64,000 nt of DNA from JAVJSF01 sp040219555 (GCA_040219555.1 JAVJSF010000010.1:186001-250000), one strand, 5' to 3'; numbered from the stretch's first letter, positions 24,103 to 35,009 are shown. The notes: generated by a model from the sequence alone, not told the origin. A program made the numbers and translations.

Positions 24103-24549
24103 ATGACCACATCCTCCGCAGCCGCCCCCTTCGCACACGTGGTGTGCGCCGTCGAGTCGCAGGAACTGTCCGCGCCGGCCATCGCGCAGGCCGCCCGGGC
24201 CGCCGCCGGCGACGGCCAGCGCCTGAGCCTGGTCCATGTCGTCGGCACCGTCGCCCGCTTCACCGGCGGCCAGACCTCGCGCAGCCGGCCGCCGCAGGAG
24301 TTGCAGGCCGAGCTGGTGGCCGACGCCCGGGCCTGGCTCGATCCGCTGGCCGCCGGTCACGGGGCCGAGGCGGTGACGGTCGTGGGGCCGGATCCGGCGA
24401 CCACGCTGCTGGAGTGGGCCCGCGACAACGGCGCCGACCTGCTGGTGATCTGCCCGCACCGCAAGGGCCTGGCCCGCCTCCTGGGCTCCTTCGCCGCGGA
24501 GATCGTCAAGGACCCGCCCTGCGCGGTGCTGCTGGCCCCTCATCCCTGA
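24103..24549 (+). CDS. Universal stress protein (UspA family)
   Basis: The 148-residue single-domain protein has the Usp fold: first strand HVVCAVESQELS, a mid-chain LSLVHVVG strand, and the terminal DLLVICPHRKGLARLLGSFAAEIVKDPPCAVLLA. The ATP-binding signature G-x2-G-x9-G-S/T is altered (HRKGLARLLGS), so nucleotide binding is uncertain. It lies between nth and a Crp-like regulator, all in one direction, but each has its own candidate -10 box. Confidence 0.88.
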   Translation: MTTSSAAAPFAHVVCAVESQELSAPAIAQAARAAAGDGQRLSLVHVVGTVARFTGGQTSRSRPPQELQAELVADARAWLDPLAAGHGAEAVTVVGPDPATTLLEWARDNGADLLVICPHRKGLARLLGSFAAEIVKDPPCAVLLAPHP

Positions 24550-24604
24550 CGGACGGTACGCCCCGGATCACCCGGTTGCGGCGGCCGCGCCGGTCGCTCC
24601 GCCC

Positions 24605-24610
24605 TAGACT
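24605..24610 (+). promoter_or_regulatory. Putative -10 box of the second Crp-like gene
   Basis: TAGACT ends seven bases before GTG 24618, with no ribosome binding site between. Confidence 0.5.
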
Positions 24611-24617
24611 CGGTCCC

Positions 24618-25313
24618 GTGACCGGGCCGGAGCAGTGGCGCACCATGGAGGTCTTCGCGGGCCTCGCCGACGAGGCGCTGGCCGAGTCCGTGCTCGACCT
24701 GCCCTCCGCGGAGGTCGGCGCCGGCCAGGAGTACGCGGTCGCGGCCGGCGGGGCGGCGTGCTGCCTGGTGGCGCGCGGGCGCCTGGCGCTGACGGTGTTC
24801 GCCGAGGAGAACCGCGAGCGCACCATCGGGATCCTGGAGCAGGGGGACGTCCTGGTGCGCCCCCTGGCCGGCTGGGCCGCCACGGGGCCGCGCGTGCGCT
24901 GCTTCGCCATCGACGACGCCGTGCTGGGGCTGGTGGACGATGCCCGGATCGAGCGCTGGATGGAGCACCCGGCCCTGGCGCGCAGCCTGTTCGCGGTGAT
25001 GGCCCAGCAGATCGCCGAGCGCGAGCTGGCGGTGGCCATCGCGCTCGAGCCCCGGGTGGAGCGCCGGCTGCTGCTGAAACTGCGCCAGCTGGCCGGCCGC
25101 TGGGGCCGCGTGACCCCCGACGGGGTCCGCCTGGACCTGCGCCTCACTCATCAGGAGCTGGCGAACATGGTGGGATCCGCGCGCGAGTCGGTCACGATCG
25201 CGCTGGGCCGCCTTGCCGAGTCGGGCGAGATCGAGGTGCGCAACCGCTCGCTGCTGATCCGCCACGAGGTGCCGGCGCCCGGGGCCGACGAGGGCCGCAC
25301 GACCCCCGTCTAG
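24618..25313 (+). CDS. Crp/Fnr-family transcriptional regulator
   Basis: The 231-residue protein has a cNMP-type beta-roll (about 10-110), a dimerisation helix and a C-terminal winged helix-turn-helix with LRLTHQELANMVGSARESVTIALGRL, the canonical Crp recognition-helix pattern. The sensor lacks a clear cAMP pocket motif and has a CC pair in its second strand region (AACCLVARG), so ligand or redox sensing is unknown. It resembles the regulator at 2836 in size and layout. GTG 24618 is chosen for its leaderless -10 box. It converges on egtD. Confidence 0.87.
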   Translation: MTGPEQWRTMEVFAGLADEALAESVLDLPSAEVGAGQEYAVAAGGAACCLVARGRLALTVFAEENRERTIGILEQGDVLVRPLAGWAATGPRVRCFAIDDAVLGLVDDARIERWMEHPALARSLFAVMAQQIAERELAVAIALEPRVERRLLLKLRQLAGRWGRVTPDGVRLDLRLTHQELANMVGSARESVTIALGRLAESGEIEVRNRSLLIRHEVPAPGADEGRTTPV

Positions 25314-25338
25314 GGTCGCCGGCCCGCCGCCGCGCGGT

Positions 25339-26337
25339 TCAGGCCCGGCGCGCCACCGAGACGGCGAACCAGCCGCGCGGATCCGGGTGCCACTCCGCCA
25401 GCTCCAGGCCGGCGTCCGCGTACATGCCCGCCACCGTCTCGCGGGTGAACTTGCACGAGATCTCGGTGCGCATCTCCTCGCCGGCGGTGAACTCCACCTC
25501 CAGGTCGAGATCGGCGAAGCGCACCTGCTGCGCCCGCCGCGCCCTCAGGCGCATCTCCACGCGTGCCGGGTCGTGCTCGTACGCGGCCACGTGCTCGAAC
25601 GCGTCGAGGTCGAAGTCGGCCCCCAGCTCGCGGTTGAGCACGCGGAGCAGGTTGAGGTTGAAGGCCGCCGTCACGCCCTGGGCGTCGTCGTAGGCCGGCA
25701 CGATGCGCGCCGGGTCGCCGGCCAGGTCGGTGCCCACCAGCAGCAGGTCGTCCTCGTCCAGCAACTCCGCCACGTCGCGCAGGAAAGGCGCCCGCATCTG
25801 GGGCTCCAGGTTCCCGATGGTCCCTCCGAGGAACGCCACCAGCCGGGCGCCGGCCTCCTTGGGCGGGATGTGGCCCAGGTGACAGCCGAAGTCGCCCGCC
25901 ACGCCGTGGATCTGCAGCGCTCCATAGCGGGTGGCCAGCCGGCCGGCGGCGTCCAGGATGGCCTCCGGACAGACGTCGAACGGCACGTAGCGCACGGCGT
26001 CCGCGCCCCCGGCGGCACACACCGCGTCCAGCAGCGCCTCGGTCTTGCGCGAGGCCCCCGAGCCCAGTTCCACGAGCTCGGTGATGCCGTGGCGCTCCAC
26101 CAGGTCGCCCGCGATGTCGCGCAGGATGCTCAGCTCGGTACGGGTCTGGTAGTACTCGGGCACGAGGGTGATCTGCTCGAACAGCTCGGAGCCGGTCTCG
26201 TCGTAGAAGTACTTGGGCGGCAGCGTCTTGCGCGGCCCCGAGAAGCCGGCCCTCACGTCGGCGGCCAGGTCGCCACCCCCGCCGGCGCCGGGATGGACAT
26301 CGAGGCGGTAGGGACCGGGTGCGGTGCGGGTCGTCAT
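25339..26337 (-). CDS. egtD: L-histidine N(alpha)-methyltransferase EgtD
   Basis: EgtD makes hercynine by trimethylating histidine, the first step of ergothioneine synthesis. The 332-residue protein has the DUF2260-type methyltransferase features I associate with EgtD: PPKYFYDETGSELFEQIT, EYYQTRTE, the SAM motif ELGSGASRKTE, FLGGTIGN and a late EISCKFT motif. Length matches the family (about 320). It begins one base after the egtB stop, so it is the second gene of a two-gene egtB-egtD unit. Confidence 0.95.
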   Translation of the reverse strand: MTTRTAPGPYRLDVHPGAGGGGDLAADVRAGFSGPRKTLPPKYFYDETGSELFEQITLVPEYYQTRTELSILRDIAGDLVERHGITELVELGSGASRKTEALLDAVCAAGGADAVRYVPFDVCPEAILDAAGRLATRYGALQIHGVAGDFGCHLGHIPPKEAGARLVAFLGGTIGNLEPQMRAPFLRDVAELLDEDDLLLVGTDLAGDPARIVPAYDDAQGVTAAFNLNLLRVLNRELGADFDLDAFEHVAAYEHDPARVEMRLRARRAQQVRFADLDLEVEFTAGEEMRTEISCKFTRETVAGMYADAGLELAEWHPDPRGWFAVSVARRA

Positions 26338-27591
26338 TCAGGCGTCCTTTGCGAGGCGCATGCCGCAGAAGATCTGGCGGCGTTGTGGAAGATCCCAGTT
26401 GCGGAAGGTCGCCCGCGTGGCGCAGGGGCGGGTGGCCCATGAGCCGCCGCGCAGCACCCGGTACCGCGGTCCGAAGAAGACCTCCGAGTACTCCTTGTAG
26501 GGGAAGGGCGCGAATCCGGGGTAGCCGTCGAAGGTGCTCGCCGTCCACTCCCAGACGTCACCCATCATGTGGCGCAGGCCCTCGCCGGAGGGCGCCACCG
26601 ACCCCAGGCGACCGGGCCCGAAGGCCAGCTGGTCGAGGTTGGCGTACGCGGGCTCGCAACGGGCCCCCTGGGCTGCGCGCTCCCACTCGGCCTCGGTGGG
26701 CAGCCGCGCGCCGGCCCATGCCGCGTGCGCGTCGGCCTCGTGTGCGCAGACGTGGCAGAGGATGCCCTCGGGGTCCACCCGCTCCGTGAGCTCGAAGGTG
26801 CGGACGATCCACCCGCCCTCGCCGTCGGGCTCCCAGTACTCGGGCGCCCGGGCCCCGGAGCTGCGCACCCACTCCCAGCCCTCGTGGCTCCAGAACTCGG
26901 GGCGCTCGTAGCCGCCGTCCGCCATGAAGGCGAGGTGCTCGGCGTTGCTCACCGGGTCGCGGGCGATGCGGAACGGCGACACCTCGCGCCGGTGGGCGGG
27001 GCGCTCGCAGTCGTAGCCCTCTGGCCCGTCGGTGCCCATGGCGAAGTCGCCCCCCGGGATCTCGATCCAGGCCGGGCCCCCGTTGCGCGAGCCGGGCGGC
27101 AGCGGCCGGCGGCCGGGGGGCGTGTACACGCCGGCGGGCAGCAGCCGCATGCACTGCAGCATCGTCTCGGTGTGCTGCGCCTCGTGCTCGGCGACCATCC
27201 GGAACACGAAGCCCTCGCGGGTGAGCGGCGGGGCATCGGGCCCGAGGTCGGCGCGCCCCAGCACCTCGTGGACCCCTTCGCGCACGTCGTCCATGAACTC
27301 GCGCGTCTGCTCCGGGGGCAGGAGGGGGGCGTCGCCCCGCTGGGCACGAGGGGTCTCGAAGGCGTCGTACAGCGCGTCCAGCTCGGGGTGTCTCGCGGGC
27401 CTCCCGTCCAGGCGGCGCAGCAGCCACAACTCCTCGTAGGCGGCGATGTGCCCCAGGTCCCAGACCGGCGGGCTCATGATGGGGTCGGGCTGGCGCACCA
27501 GGTGCTCGCGGTCAAGCGGGGCGAACAGCGCAAGGGTGCGGGTGCGCCCTGCATCGAGCAGCTCGGCGAGGGCGGATCTGCGGTCGCTCAC
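26338..27591 (-). CDS. egtB: Ergothioneine biosynthesis sulfoxide synthase EgtB
   Basis: EgtB is the non-haem iron enzyme joining hercynine to a thiol donor with oxygen. The 417-residue protein has an N-terminal DinB-like helical domain and a C-terminal FGE-sulfatase domain (from about 170). The iron-binding His48 (DLGHIAAYE) and His136/His140 (HEAQHTE) are present. The C-terminal part shows RLPTEAEWE and VLRGGSW. GTG 27591 is the only reasonable start and has no clear ribosome binding site. egtA, egtC and egtE homologues are not in the neighbourhood. The upstream region has palindromes that may be operators. Confidence 0.95.
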   Translation of the reverse strand: MSDRRSALAELLDAGRTRTLALFAPLDREHLVRQPDPIMSPPVWDLGHIAAYEELWLLRRLDGRPARHPELDALYDAFETPRAQRGDAPLLPPEQTREFMDDVREGVHEVLGRADLGPDAPPLTREGFVFRMVAEHEAQHTETMLQCMRLLPAGVYTPPGRRPLPPGSRNGGPAWIEIPGGDFAMGTDGPEGYDCERPAHRREVSPFRIARDPVSNAEHLAFMADGGYERPEFWSHEGWEWVRSSGARAPEYWEPDGEGGWIVRTFELTERVDPEGILCHVCAHEADAHAAWAGARLPTEAEWERAAQGARCEPAYANLDQLAFGPGRLGSVAPSGEGLRHMMGDVWEWTASTFDGYPGFAPFPYKEYSEVFFGPRYRVLRGGSWATRPCATRATFRNWDLPQRRQIFCGMRLAKDA

Positions 27592-27600
27592 ATCAAGAGG

Positions 27601-27610
27601 TTCGTACGAA
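27601..27610 (-). promoter_or_regulatory. Perfect palindrome just upstream of egtB
   Basis: TTCGTACGAA is a perfect 10-base palindrome nine bases before the egtB GTG. It could be a regulator site or chance; no known operator was recognised. Confidence 0.3.
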
Positions 27611-27634
27611 GTCCCCGATCGGCTCAGTGAGAAG

Positions 27635-27649
27635 GGTCACACCGTGACC
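27635..27649. promoter_or_regulatory. Inverted repeat between egtB and the dnaK operon
   Basis: GGTCAC and GTGACC form a perfect 6-bp inverted repeat with a 3-base spacer. Further GTCAC copies follow at about 27660 and 27671, giving a cluster within 45 bases. The placement between two divergent transcription units suggests an operator for either direction; the regulator is unknown. Confidence 0.35.
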
Positions 27650-27752
27650 ATCCTCACAGTGTCACCGGACCGTCACATCTCCCCTTGCCCGCGCGGGCGC
27701 CGCCGACGTCCCTACCACGCCGGGTGATCTCAGTCGTCACGACTCATATCGA

Positions 27753-27773
27753 CTTGACACACGACGACTCAAG
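27753..27773 (+). promoter_or_regulatory. HAIR-type HspR operator overlapping the dnaK promoter
   Basis: CTTGACA-N7-ACTCAAG matches the HAIR consensus CTTGAGT-N7-ACTCAAG with a perfect right half and two mismatches on the left. The left half contains TTGACA (27754-27759), a consensus -35 box, so bound HspR would cover the promoter. A weak -10 (CACCAT) falls at 27777-27782 with 17-base spacing. hspR lies in the operon, implying feedback control. Confidence 0.8.
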
Positions 27774-27851
27774 GTCCACCATTGCCGATACGCACATCAG
27801 ACCCGTTGGGGCCGGCGCCGTCGGCCCGCCCTACGAGGAGGAAGCCACCAC

Positions 27852-29774
<1,923 letters not shown>

Positions 29775-29811
29775 TCAGGGCCGGACACACCGCACAGAAA
29801 GGAGACACGCC

Positions 29812-30258
29812 ATGCCCGCACTCGTCCGATTCGACCCGTTCCGTGAGATCACCACGCTGCGCGAGGACATGAACCGCCTGTTCTCCCGCACCCTGGGGGA
29901 CGCCCCGGAGGCCGCCAGCACCTGGAGTCCGGCGGTCGACATCTTCGACGCGCCCGAGGCCATCGTGCTGAAGGCCGAGTTGCCCGGGCTGGACGCCGGC
30001 GACATCCAGATCGAGGTCGACGACAACGTGCTCACCCTCCGGGGGGAGCGCCGGTTCGAGGACCGCGTGGAGGAGGGGCGCTACCACCGGGTGGAGCGCG
30101 CGTACGGCGCGTTCCAGCGCACGATCACGCTGCCGCAGAACGTGCGGGCGGACGCCATCACGGCGAACGTCGAGCGCGGCGTCCTGGAGGTGCGCGTCCC
30201 GAAGGCCGAGGAGGCCAGGCCGCGCAAGATCGAGGTGCAGGCGAGCGGGGCCGCGTGA
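29812..30258 (+). CDS. Small heat shock protein, Hsp20/alpha-crystallin family
   Basis: The 148-residue protein has an N-terminal FDPFREITTLREDMNRLF segment and an alpha-crystallin domain (about 40-135) ending with GVLEVRVPKAE. Small heat-shock proteins hold unfolded clients for DnaK/ClpB. ATG 29812 follows AAAGGAG. It lies between dnaK and grpE, where most actinobacterial operons have no gene. Its TGA overlaps the grpE GTG start, so it belongs to the operon. Confidence 0.95.
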   Translation: MPALVRFDPFREITTLREDMNRLFSRTLGDAPEAASTWSPAVDIFDAPEAIVLKAELPGLDAGDIQIEVDDNVLTLRGERRFEDRVEEGRYHRVERAYGAFQRTITLPQNVRADAITANVERGVLEVRVPKAEEARPRKIEVQASGAA

Positions 30259-30860
30259 GCGCCGCCCCCGGCAAGCCGCCCCACGACCAGGAGGCGCCGG
30301 CGGGGGCCGAGCCCTCCGACGCCGAGGTGGTGTCGGAGGGGGAGGTCGTCGAGCCGTCGGCCACCGGGGCCGAGGAGGCCCCGGAGGCCTCCTCGGCCGA
30401 GGACCCCATGGCCGCCGTGGCGGCCGAGCGCGACGAGTACCTGGACGCCCTGCGGCGCATGAAGGCCGAGTTCGACAACTACCGCCGGCGCGCCGAGCGC
30501 GATCGCCAGAACGCCTCGGCCGCCGCGGCGCGCGAGGTGGTGCGCGGCCTGCTGCCCGTGATGGACAACCTCGAGCGTGCGGTGGCCGCCCTGGGCGACC
30601 AGGCCGAGGGCGTCGTGGCCGGGGTGGAGATGGTCCGCGCCCAGCTGGCCGGCGTGCTGACCGGCCACGGGGTGAGCGTCATCGCCGCCGACGCCGAGAC
30701 CGAGTTCGACCCGAACCTGCACGAGGCGATCGCCCAGATCCCGGCGCCCGATGCGCCCGCCGGCCGCATCCTCGAGGTCGTCGAGAAGGGCTACCTGCAC
30801 GCCGAGCTGGTGCTGCGCCCCGCGAAGGTCGTGGTGGCCGCAGAGCCGCCGGCCGGCTAG
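30255..30860 (+). CDS. grpE: Nucleotide exchange factor GrpE
   Basis: GrpE releases ADP from DnaK. The 201-residue protein has an acidic disordered N-terminus, a long coiled coil (RDEYLDALRRMKAEFDNYRRRAERD), and the C-terminal beta domain with the EFDPNLHEAI motif and VVEKGYLHAELVLRPAKVVV. GTG 30255 overlaps the hsp20 stop. dnaJ follows nine bases later. Confidence 0.96.
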   Translation: MSAAPGKPPHDQEAPAGAEPSDAEVVSEGEVVEPSATGAEEAPEASSAEDPMAAVAAERDEYLDALRRMKAEFDNYRRRAERDRQNASAAAAREVVRGLLPVMDNLERAVAALGDQAEGVVAGVEMVRAQLAGVLTGHGVSVIAADAETEFDPNLHEAIAQIPAPDAPAGRILEVVEKGYLHAELVLRPAKVVVAAEPPAG

Positions 30861-30869
30861 GAGGTGACC

Positions 30870-31967
30870 GTGGAAGATCTCTACGCCGTGCTGGGCGTGT
30901 CGCGCACCGCCACCGAGGAGGAGATCCGCAAGGCGTACCGGAAGCTGGCCCGCCAGTACCACCCGGACGCCAACCCGGGCGACCCCAAGGCCGAGGAGCG
31001 CTTCAAGGAGATCGGCCACGCCTACGACGTGCTGGGCAACGCCGAGAAGCGGCGCGAGTACGACGCCCGCCTGGCCTTCGGGGGGCGCCGCCCCGCCGGC
31101 GGGCCCGGTGGCGGGCCCGGCGGGGGCGGGGGCGGGATGGGCGACTTCGCCGACATGTTCTCGTCGCTGTTCCGGGGCGGCCGCCAGGGCGGGCGCGAGG
31201 GCGCCGCCACCGCCGGCGCGCGTCGCGGGGCCGACGTGGAGGTGGAGGTGAGCCTCTCCTTCGCGCAGGCCATGAGCGGGGTCCAGGTGCCCGTGTCGGT
31301 GGAGTCGCCGGTCGCCTGCTCACAGTGCGGCGGGAGCGGCGCCAAGCCGGGCTCCAGCCCGCGCCTGTGTCCCGACTGCAAGGGGCGCGGCGTGCGCGGG
31401 CGCGACGCCGGATCGTTCGCCTTCAGCGAGCCCTGCCCGCGCTGCGGGGGCAACGGCACGGTCATCGACGACCCGTGTCCCACCTGCAAGGGGCAGGGCA
31501 GCACGCGCTCGCGCTCGCAGATCCAGGTGAAGGTCCCCGCCGGGGTCAAGGACGGCACCCGCATCCGCTTGAAGGGGCGCGGGCAGGCCGGCACCCGCGG
31601 CGGGCCCGCCGGCGACCTGGAGGTCGTCACGCGCGTCGCCCCCAGCCCGCTGTTCGCCCGCAAGGGCGACGACCTGGTGGTGAACGTGCCGGTCACCTTC
31701 GCCGAGGCCGCCCTGGGCGCCCAGGTGGAGGTCCCCACGCACGAGGGCAAGCGCGTGAAGCTCACGGTGCCGGCCGGCAGCCAGGACGGGCGCTCGCTGC
31801 GGGTTCCCGGCCAGGGCGCGCCGCGCCTGAAGGGCGAGGGGCGCGGCGACCTGATCGCCACGCTGCGCCTGCAGGTGCCGCGCGAGCTGACCAAGAAGCA
31901 GCGCGACGCGCTGGAGCGCTACGCCAAGCTGGATGAGCAGGACCCGCGGGAGCTGTTGTTCTCATGA
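30870..31967 (+). CDS. dnaJ: Chaperone protein DnaJ
   Basis: DnaJ delivers clients to DnaK and stimulates its ATPase. The 365-residue protein has a J domain (LYAVLGVSRTATEEEIRKAYRKLA, with HPD in QYHPDANP), a Gly-rich linker, a zinc domain of four CxxCxGxG repeats (CSQCGGSG, CPDCKGRG, CPRCGGNG, CPTCKGQG), and a C-terminal substrate domain. GTG 30870 is favoured because GGAGG lies five bases upstream; GTG 30864 lies within that site. Its stop overlaps the hspR ATG. Confidence 0.96.
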   Translation: MEDLYAVLGVSRTATEEEIRKAYRKLARQYHPDANPGDPKAEERFKEIGHAYDVLGNAEKRREYDARLAFGGRRPAGGPGGGPGGGGGGMGDFADMFSSLFRGGRQGGREGAATAGARRGADVEVEVSLSFAQAMSGVQVPVSVESPVACSQCGGSGAKPGSSPRLCPDCKGRGVRGRDAGSFAFSEPCPRCGGNGTVIDDPCPTCKGQGSTRSRSQIQVKVPAGVKDGTRIRLKGRGQAGTRGGPAGDLEVVTRVAPSPLFARKGDDLVVNVPVTFAEAALGAQVEVPTHEGKRVKLTVPAGSQDGRSLRVPGQGAPRLKGEGRGDLIATLRLQVPRELTKKQRDALERYAKLDEQDPRELLFS

Positions 31968-32395
31968 CCACGCGGGCGGCCACGGGCGGCTATCTCATCG
32001 GCACCGCCGCCGAGCTGGCGGGCATGCACCCCCAGACCCTGCGCGTCTACGAGCGCCGGGGCCTGGTGAGCCCGCGTCGCTCGGCCGGTAACACCCGCCT
32101 GTACTCGGATGCCGACATCCGTCTGCTGCGGCGCATCCAGGAACTGTCCGACCAGGGCCTCAACCTCACCGGGATCGAGCGGATCCTGGAGCTCGAGCGG
32201 CGTCTCGCGCGCGCCCAGCGGCGCATCGACGACCTGAGCCGCGAGCTCCAGGACACCGTGGAGCAGCACCGCCGCACGCTGATCGAGATGCGCGTGGCCA
32301 AAGGAGAGCTCGTGCGTGTCGCGCGGCGCTCGACCGCGCTGGTGCCCCGGCACCGGCCGGTCGCGGTGCGGGTGCGACTGAGAGGAGGTGTGTGA
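31964..32395 (+). CDS. hspR: Heat shock repressor HspR (MerR family)
   Basis: HspR represses the dnaK operon by binding HAIR sites. The 143-residue protein has an N-terminal MerR winged helix (LIGTAAELAGMHPQTLRVYERRGLVSP), the R-S-x-G-N-x-R wing, an ISDLGLNLTGIERILEL-like region and a coiled-coil dimer helix, ending in a basic tail. ATG 31964 overlaps the dnaJ stop, and its stop overlaps the clpB start. With the HAIR element at 27753 this gives an autoregulatory loop. Confidence 0.96.
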   Translation: MTTRAATGGYLIGTAAELAGMHPQTLRVYERRGLVSPRRSAGNTRLYSDADIRLLRRIQELSDQGLNLTGIERILELERRLARAQRRIDDLSRELQDTVEQHRRTLIEMRVAKGELVRVARRSTALVPRHRPVAVRVRLRGGV

Positions 32396-34992
32396 TGGCG
32401 GTGGACAAGCCGACAGAGCGGGCGCGCGAGGCGATCGAGGCCTCGGCGTCCATCGCGGGGGAGCACCAGAACCAGATCGTGGAGCCGGAGCACCTGCTGC
32501 TGGCCCTGCTGGACGCCCGCGAGGGCGTGATCGAGCCGGTGCTGAACCGCGCCGGCGTGAACGTGGCCCTGCTGCGGGCCGAGGTGGCCGCCGCGGTGGA
32601 GCGCCGGCCGAAGGTCAGCGGATCGGGCCTGGGGGCCCAGCTGTCGAACGCCTACCGGGACGTGCTGCGCCGCGCCGGCCAGGAGGCCGAGGGGATGGGC
32701 GACCAGTACCTGTCCACCGAGCACCTGCTGCTGGCGCTGATGGACGACACAGGGCCCGCCGCCGCGGCCCTGCGCGAGGGCGGCGCCGAGCGCGAGGGCC
32801 TGCTGCGGGCGCTCTCGGCCGTGCGCGGGCAGGCGAAGGTGACCGACACCAACCCCGAGGACAAGTACCAGGCGCTCGAGCAGTACGGGCGCGACCTCAC
32901 CGCGGCGGCCGAGGACGGCAAGCTGGACCCGGTGATCGGCCGCGACGAGGAGATCCGGCGGGTCATCCAGGTGCTCTCGCGGCGCACCAAGAACAACCCG
33001 GTGCTGATCGGAGAGCCCGGCACCGGCAAGACGGCGATCGTGGAGGGGCTCGCCCAGCGCATCGTCAGCGGGGACATCCCCGAGGGGCTGGCCGGCAAGC
33101 GGGTGGTGGCCCTGGACATCGGGTCGCTGCTGGCCGGCGCCAAGTACCGCGGCGAGTTCGAGGACCGCCTCAAGGCCGTCCTGGCCGAGATCGAGGCCGC
33201 CGCCGGCGAGGTCATCCTCTTCATCGACGAGCTGCACACCATCGTGGGCGCGGGCGCGGCCGAGGGTGCCGTGGACGCCGCCAACCTGCTGAAGCCCATG
33301 CTGGCCCGCGGCGAACTGCGGGCGGTGGGCGCGACCACGCTGGACGAGTACCGCAGCCACATCGAGAAGGACGCGGCCCTGGAGCGCCGCTTCCAGCCCG
33401 TGATGGTGGGCGAGCCGTCGGTGGAGGACGCCGTGGGCATCCTGCGCGGCCTGAAGGAACGCTACGAGGTGCACCACGGGGTGCGCATCAAGGACGGGGC
33501 CCTGGTGGCCGCGGCGCGTCTGTCGGACCGCTACATCACCGCCCGCTTCCTGCCCGACAAGGCCATCGACCTCATCGACGAGGCCGCCAGCCGGCTGCGG
33601 ATCGAGATCGACTCGGTGCCCGTGGAGCTCGACACGGTCCAGCGCCGGATGATGCAGCTGGAGATCGAGGAGCAGGCGCTGGCCGCCGAGAGCGATCCGG
33701 CGTCGGCCCAGCGGCGCGAGGCCGTGGCCGAGGAGCTGGCCGCCCTCCGCGAGGAGCGCGATGCCATGCGCGCCCACTGGGACCGGGAGAAGGGCTCCAT
33801 CGACCGCATCCGTGCGGCCAAGAGCGAGATCGAGGCGGCGCGCGCCGAGCTGGAGCGCGCCGAGCGCGAGGGCGACCTGGAGGGGGCGGCCCGCCTGAAG
33901 TACGGCACGCTGCCCGAGCTGGAGCGCGCGCTGGTGGGCGCCAACGACGCCCTCGCCGAGCAGCAGTCCAGCCGGCGGATGCTGAAGGAGGAGGTCGACG
34001 AGGAGGACGTGGCCGAGGTGGTGGCCTCCTGGACCGGCATCCCCGTCAGCCGCCTGCTGCAGGGCGAGGTGGAGAAGCTGCTGCACATGGAGGACCTGCT
34101 GCACGAGCGGGTGGTGGGCCAGGACGAGGCGGTCTCGGCGGTGGCCAACGCCCTGCGCCGGGCGCGCGCCGGCCTGTCGGACCCCGACCGTCCCATCGGC
34201 TCGTTCATCTTCCTGGGCCCCACCGGGGTGGGGAAGACCGAGCTGGCGCGGGCCCTGGCCGAGTTCATGTTCGACGACGAGCGCTCGATGGTGCGCATCG
34301 ACATGAGCGAGTACATGGAGCGCCACGCCGTGGCCCGCCTGATCGGCGCCCCGCCGGGCTACGTGGGCTACGAGGCCGGCGGCCAGCTCACCGAGGCCGT
34401 CCGCCGCCGGCCGTACTCGGTGCTGCTGCTGGACGAGATCGAGAAGGCGCACGCCGACGTCTTCAACGTGCTGCTGCAACTGCTGGACGACGGCCGTCTG
34501 ACCGACGGCCAGGGGCGCGTGGTCGACTTCCGCAACACCGTGGTCATCATGACCAGCAACATCGGCAGCCAGTTCCTCAGCGAGGGGATCGACCAGGAGA
34601 TCGCCACCGAGCGGGTCATGGGGGCCCTGCGCGACCACTTCCGCCCGGAGTTCCTCAACCGGGTGGACGAGATCGTCAGCTTCGGCCGGCTGGGCCCCGA
34701 GCAGCTCGTCCCGATCGTGGAGTTGCAGAGCGCCCGCCTGGCGCAGCGCCTGGCCGAGAGCGGGGTGGCGCTCGATCTCACGGCCGGCGCCAAGGAACTG
34801 CTTGCGCGCGAGGGCTACGACCCCGCCTACGGGGCACGCCCGCTGAAGCGGCTGGTTCAGCGGCGCATCGAGAACCCGCTGGCCCAGCGGATGCTGGGGG
34901 GGCAGATCCGCGACGGGCAGACCGTTGTGGTGGACGCGGCCGGCGACGAGCTGACCTTCGAGACCCGCGACCCCGAGCCGGCCGCCGCCTGA
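32395..34992 (+). CDS. clpB: ATP-dependent disaggregase ClpB (Hsp100)
   Basis: ClpB extracts proteins from aggregates together with DnaK. The 865-residue protein has two N-terminal Clp repeats (about 10-145), NBD1 with Walker A GEPGTGKTA and Walker B VILFIDEL, a long middle coiled coil (about 400-525), and NBD2 with GPTGVGKTE and LLLDEIEKAH. ATG 32395 follows GAGGAGG by six bases and shares bases with the hspR stop. A strong GC hairpin follows. Having clpB in the same run as dnaK places all main disaggregation parts under HspR. Confidence 0.97.
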   Translation: MAVDKPTERAREAIEASASIAGEHQNQIVEPEHLLLALLDAREGVIEPVLNRAGVNVALLRAEVAAAVERRPKVSGSGLGAQLSNAYRDVLRRAGQEAEGMGDQYLSTEHLLLALMDDTGPAAAALREGGAEREGLLRALSAVRGQAKVTDTNPEDKYQALEQYGRDLTAAAEDGKLDPVIGRDEEIRRVIQVLSRRTKNNPVLIGEPGTGKTAIVEGLAQRIVSGDIPEGLAGKRVVALDIGSLLAGAKYRGEFEDRLKAVLAEIEAAAGEVILFIDELHTIVGAGAAEGAVDAANLLKPMLARGELRAVGATTLDEYRSHIEKDAALERRFQPVMVGEPSVEDAVGILRGLKERYEVHHGVRIKDGALVAAARLSDRYITARFLPDKAIDLIDEAASRLRIEIDSVPVELDTVQRRMMQLEIEEQALAAESDPASAQRREAVAEELAALREERDAMRAHWDREKGSIDRIRAAKSEIEAARAELERAEREGDLEGAARLKYGTLPELERALVGANDALAEQQSSRRMLKEEVDEEDVAEVVASWTGIPVSRLLQGEVEKLLHMEDLLHERVVGQDEAVSAVANALRRARAGLSDPDRPIGSFIFLGPTGVGKTELARALAEFMFDDERSMVRIDMSEYMERHAVARLIGAPPGYVGYEAGGQLTEAVRRRPYSVLLLDEIEKAHADVFNVLLQLLDDGRLTDGQGRVVDFRNTVVIMTSNIGSQFLSEGIDQEIATERVMGALRDHFRPEFLNRVDEIVSFGRLGPEQLVPIVELQSARLAQRLAESGVALDLTAGAKELLAREGYDPAYGARPLKRLVQRRIENPLAQRMLGGQIRDGQTVVVDAAGDELTFETRDPEPAAA

Positions 34993-35009
34993 CGGCCGGA
35001 TGACTGTCC

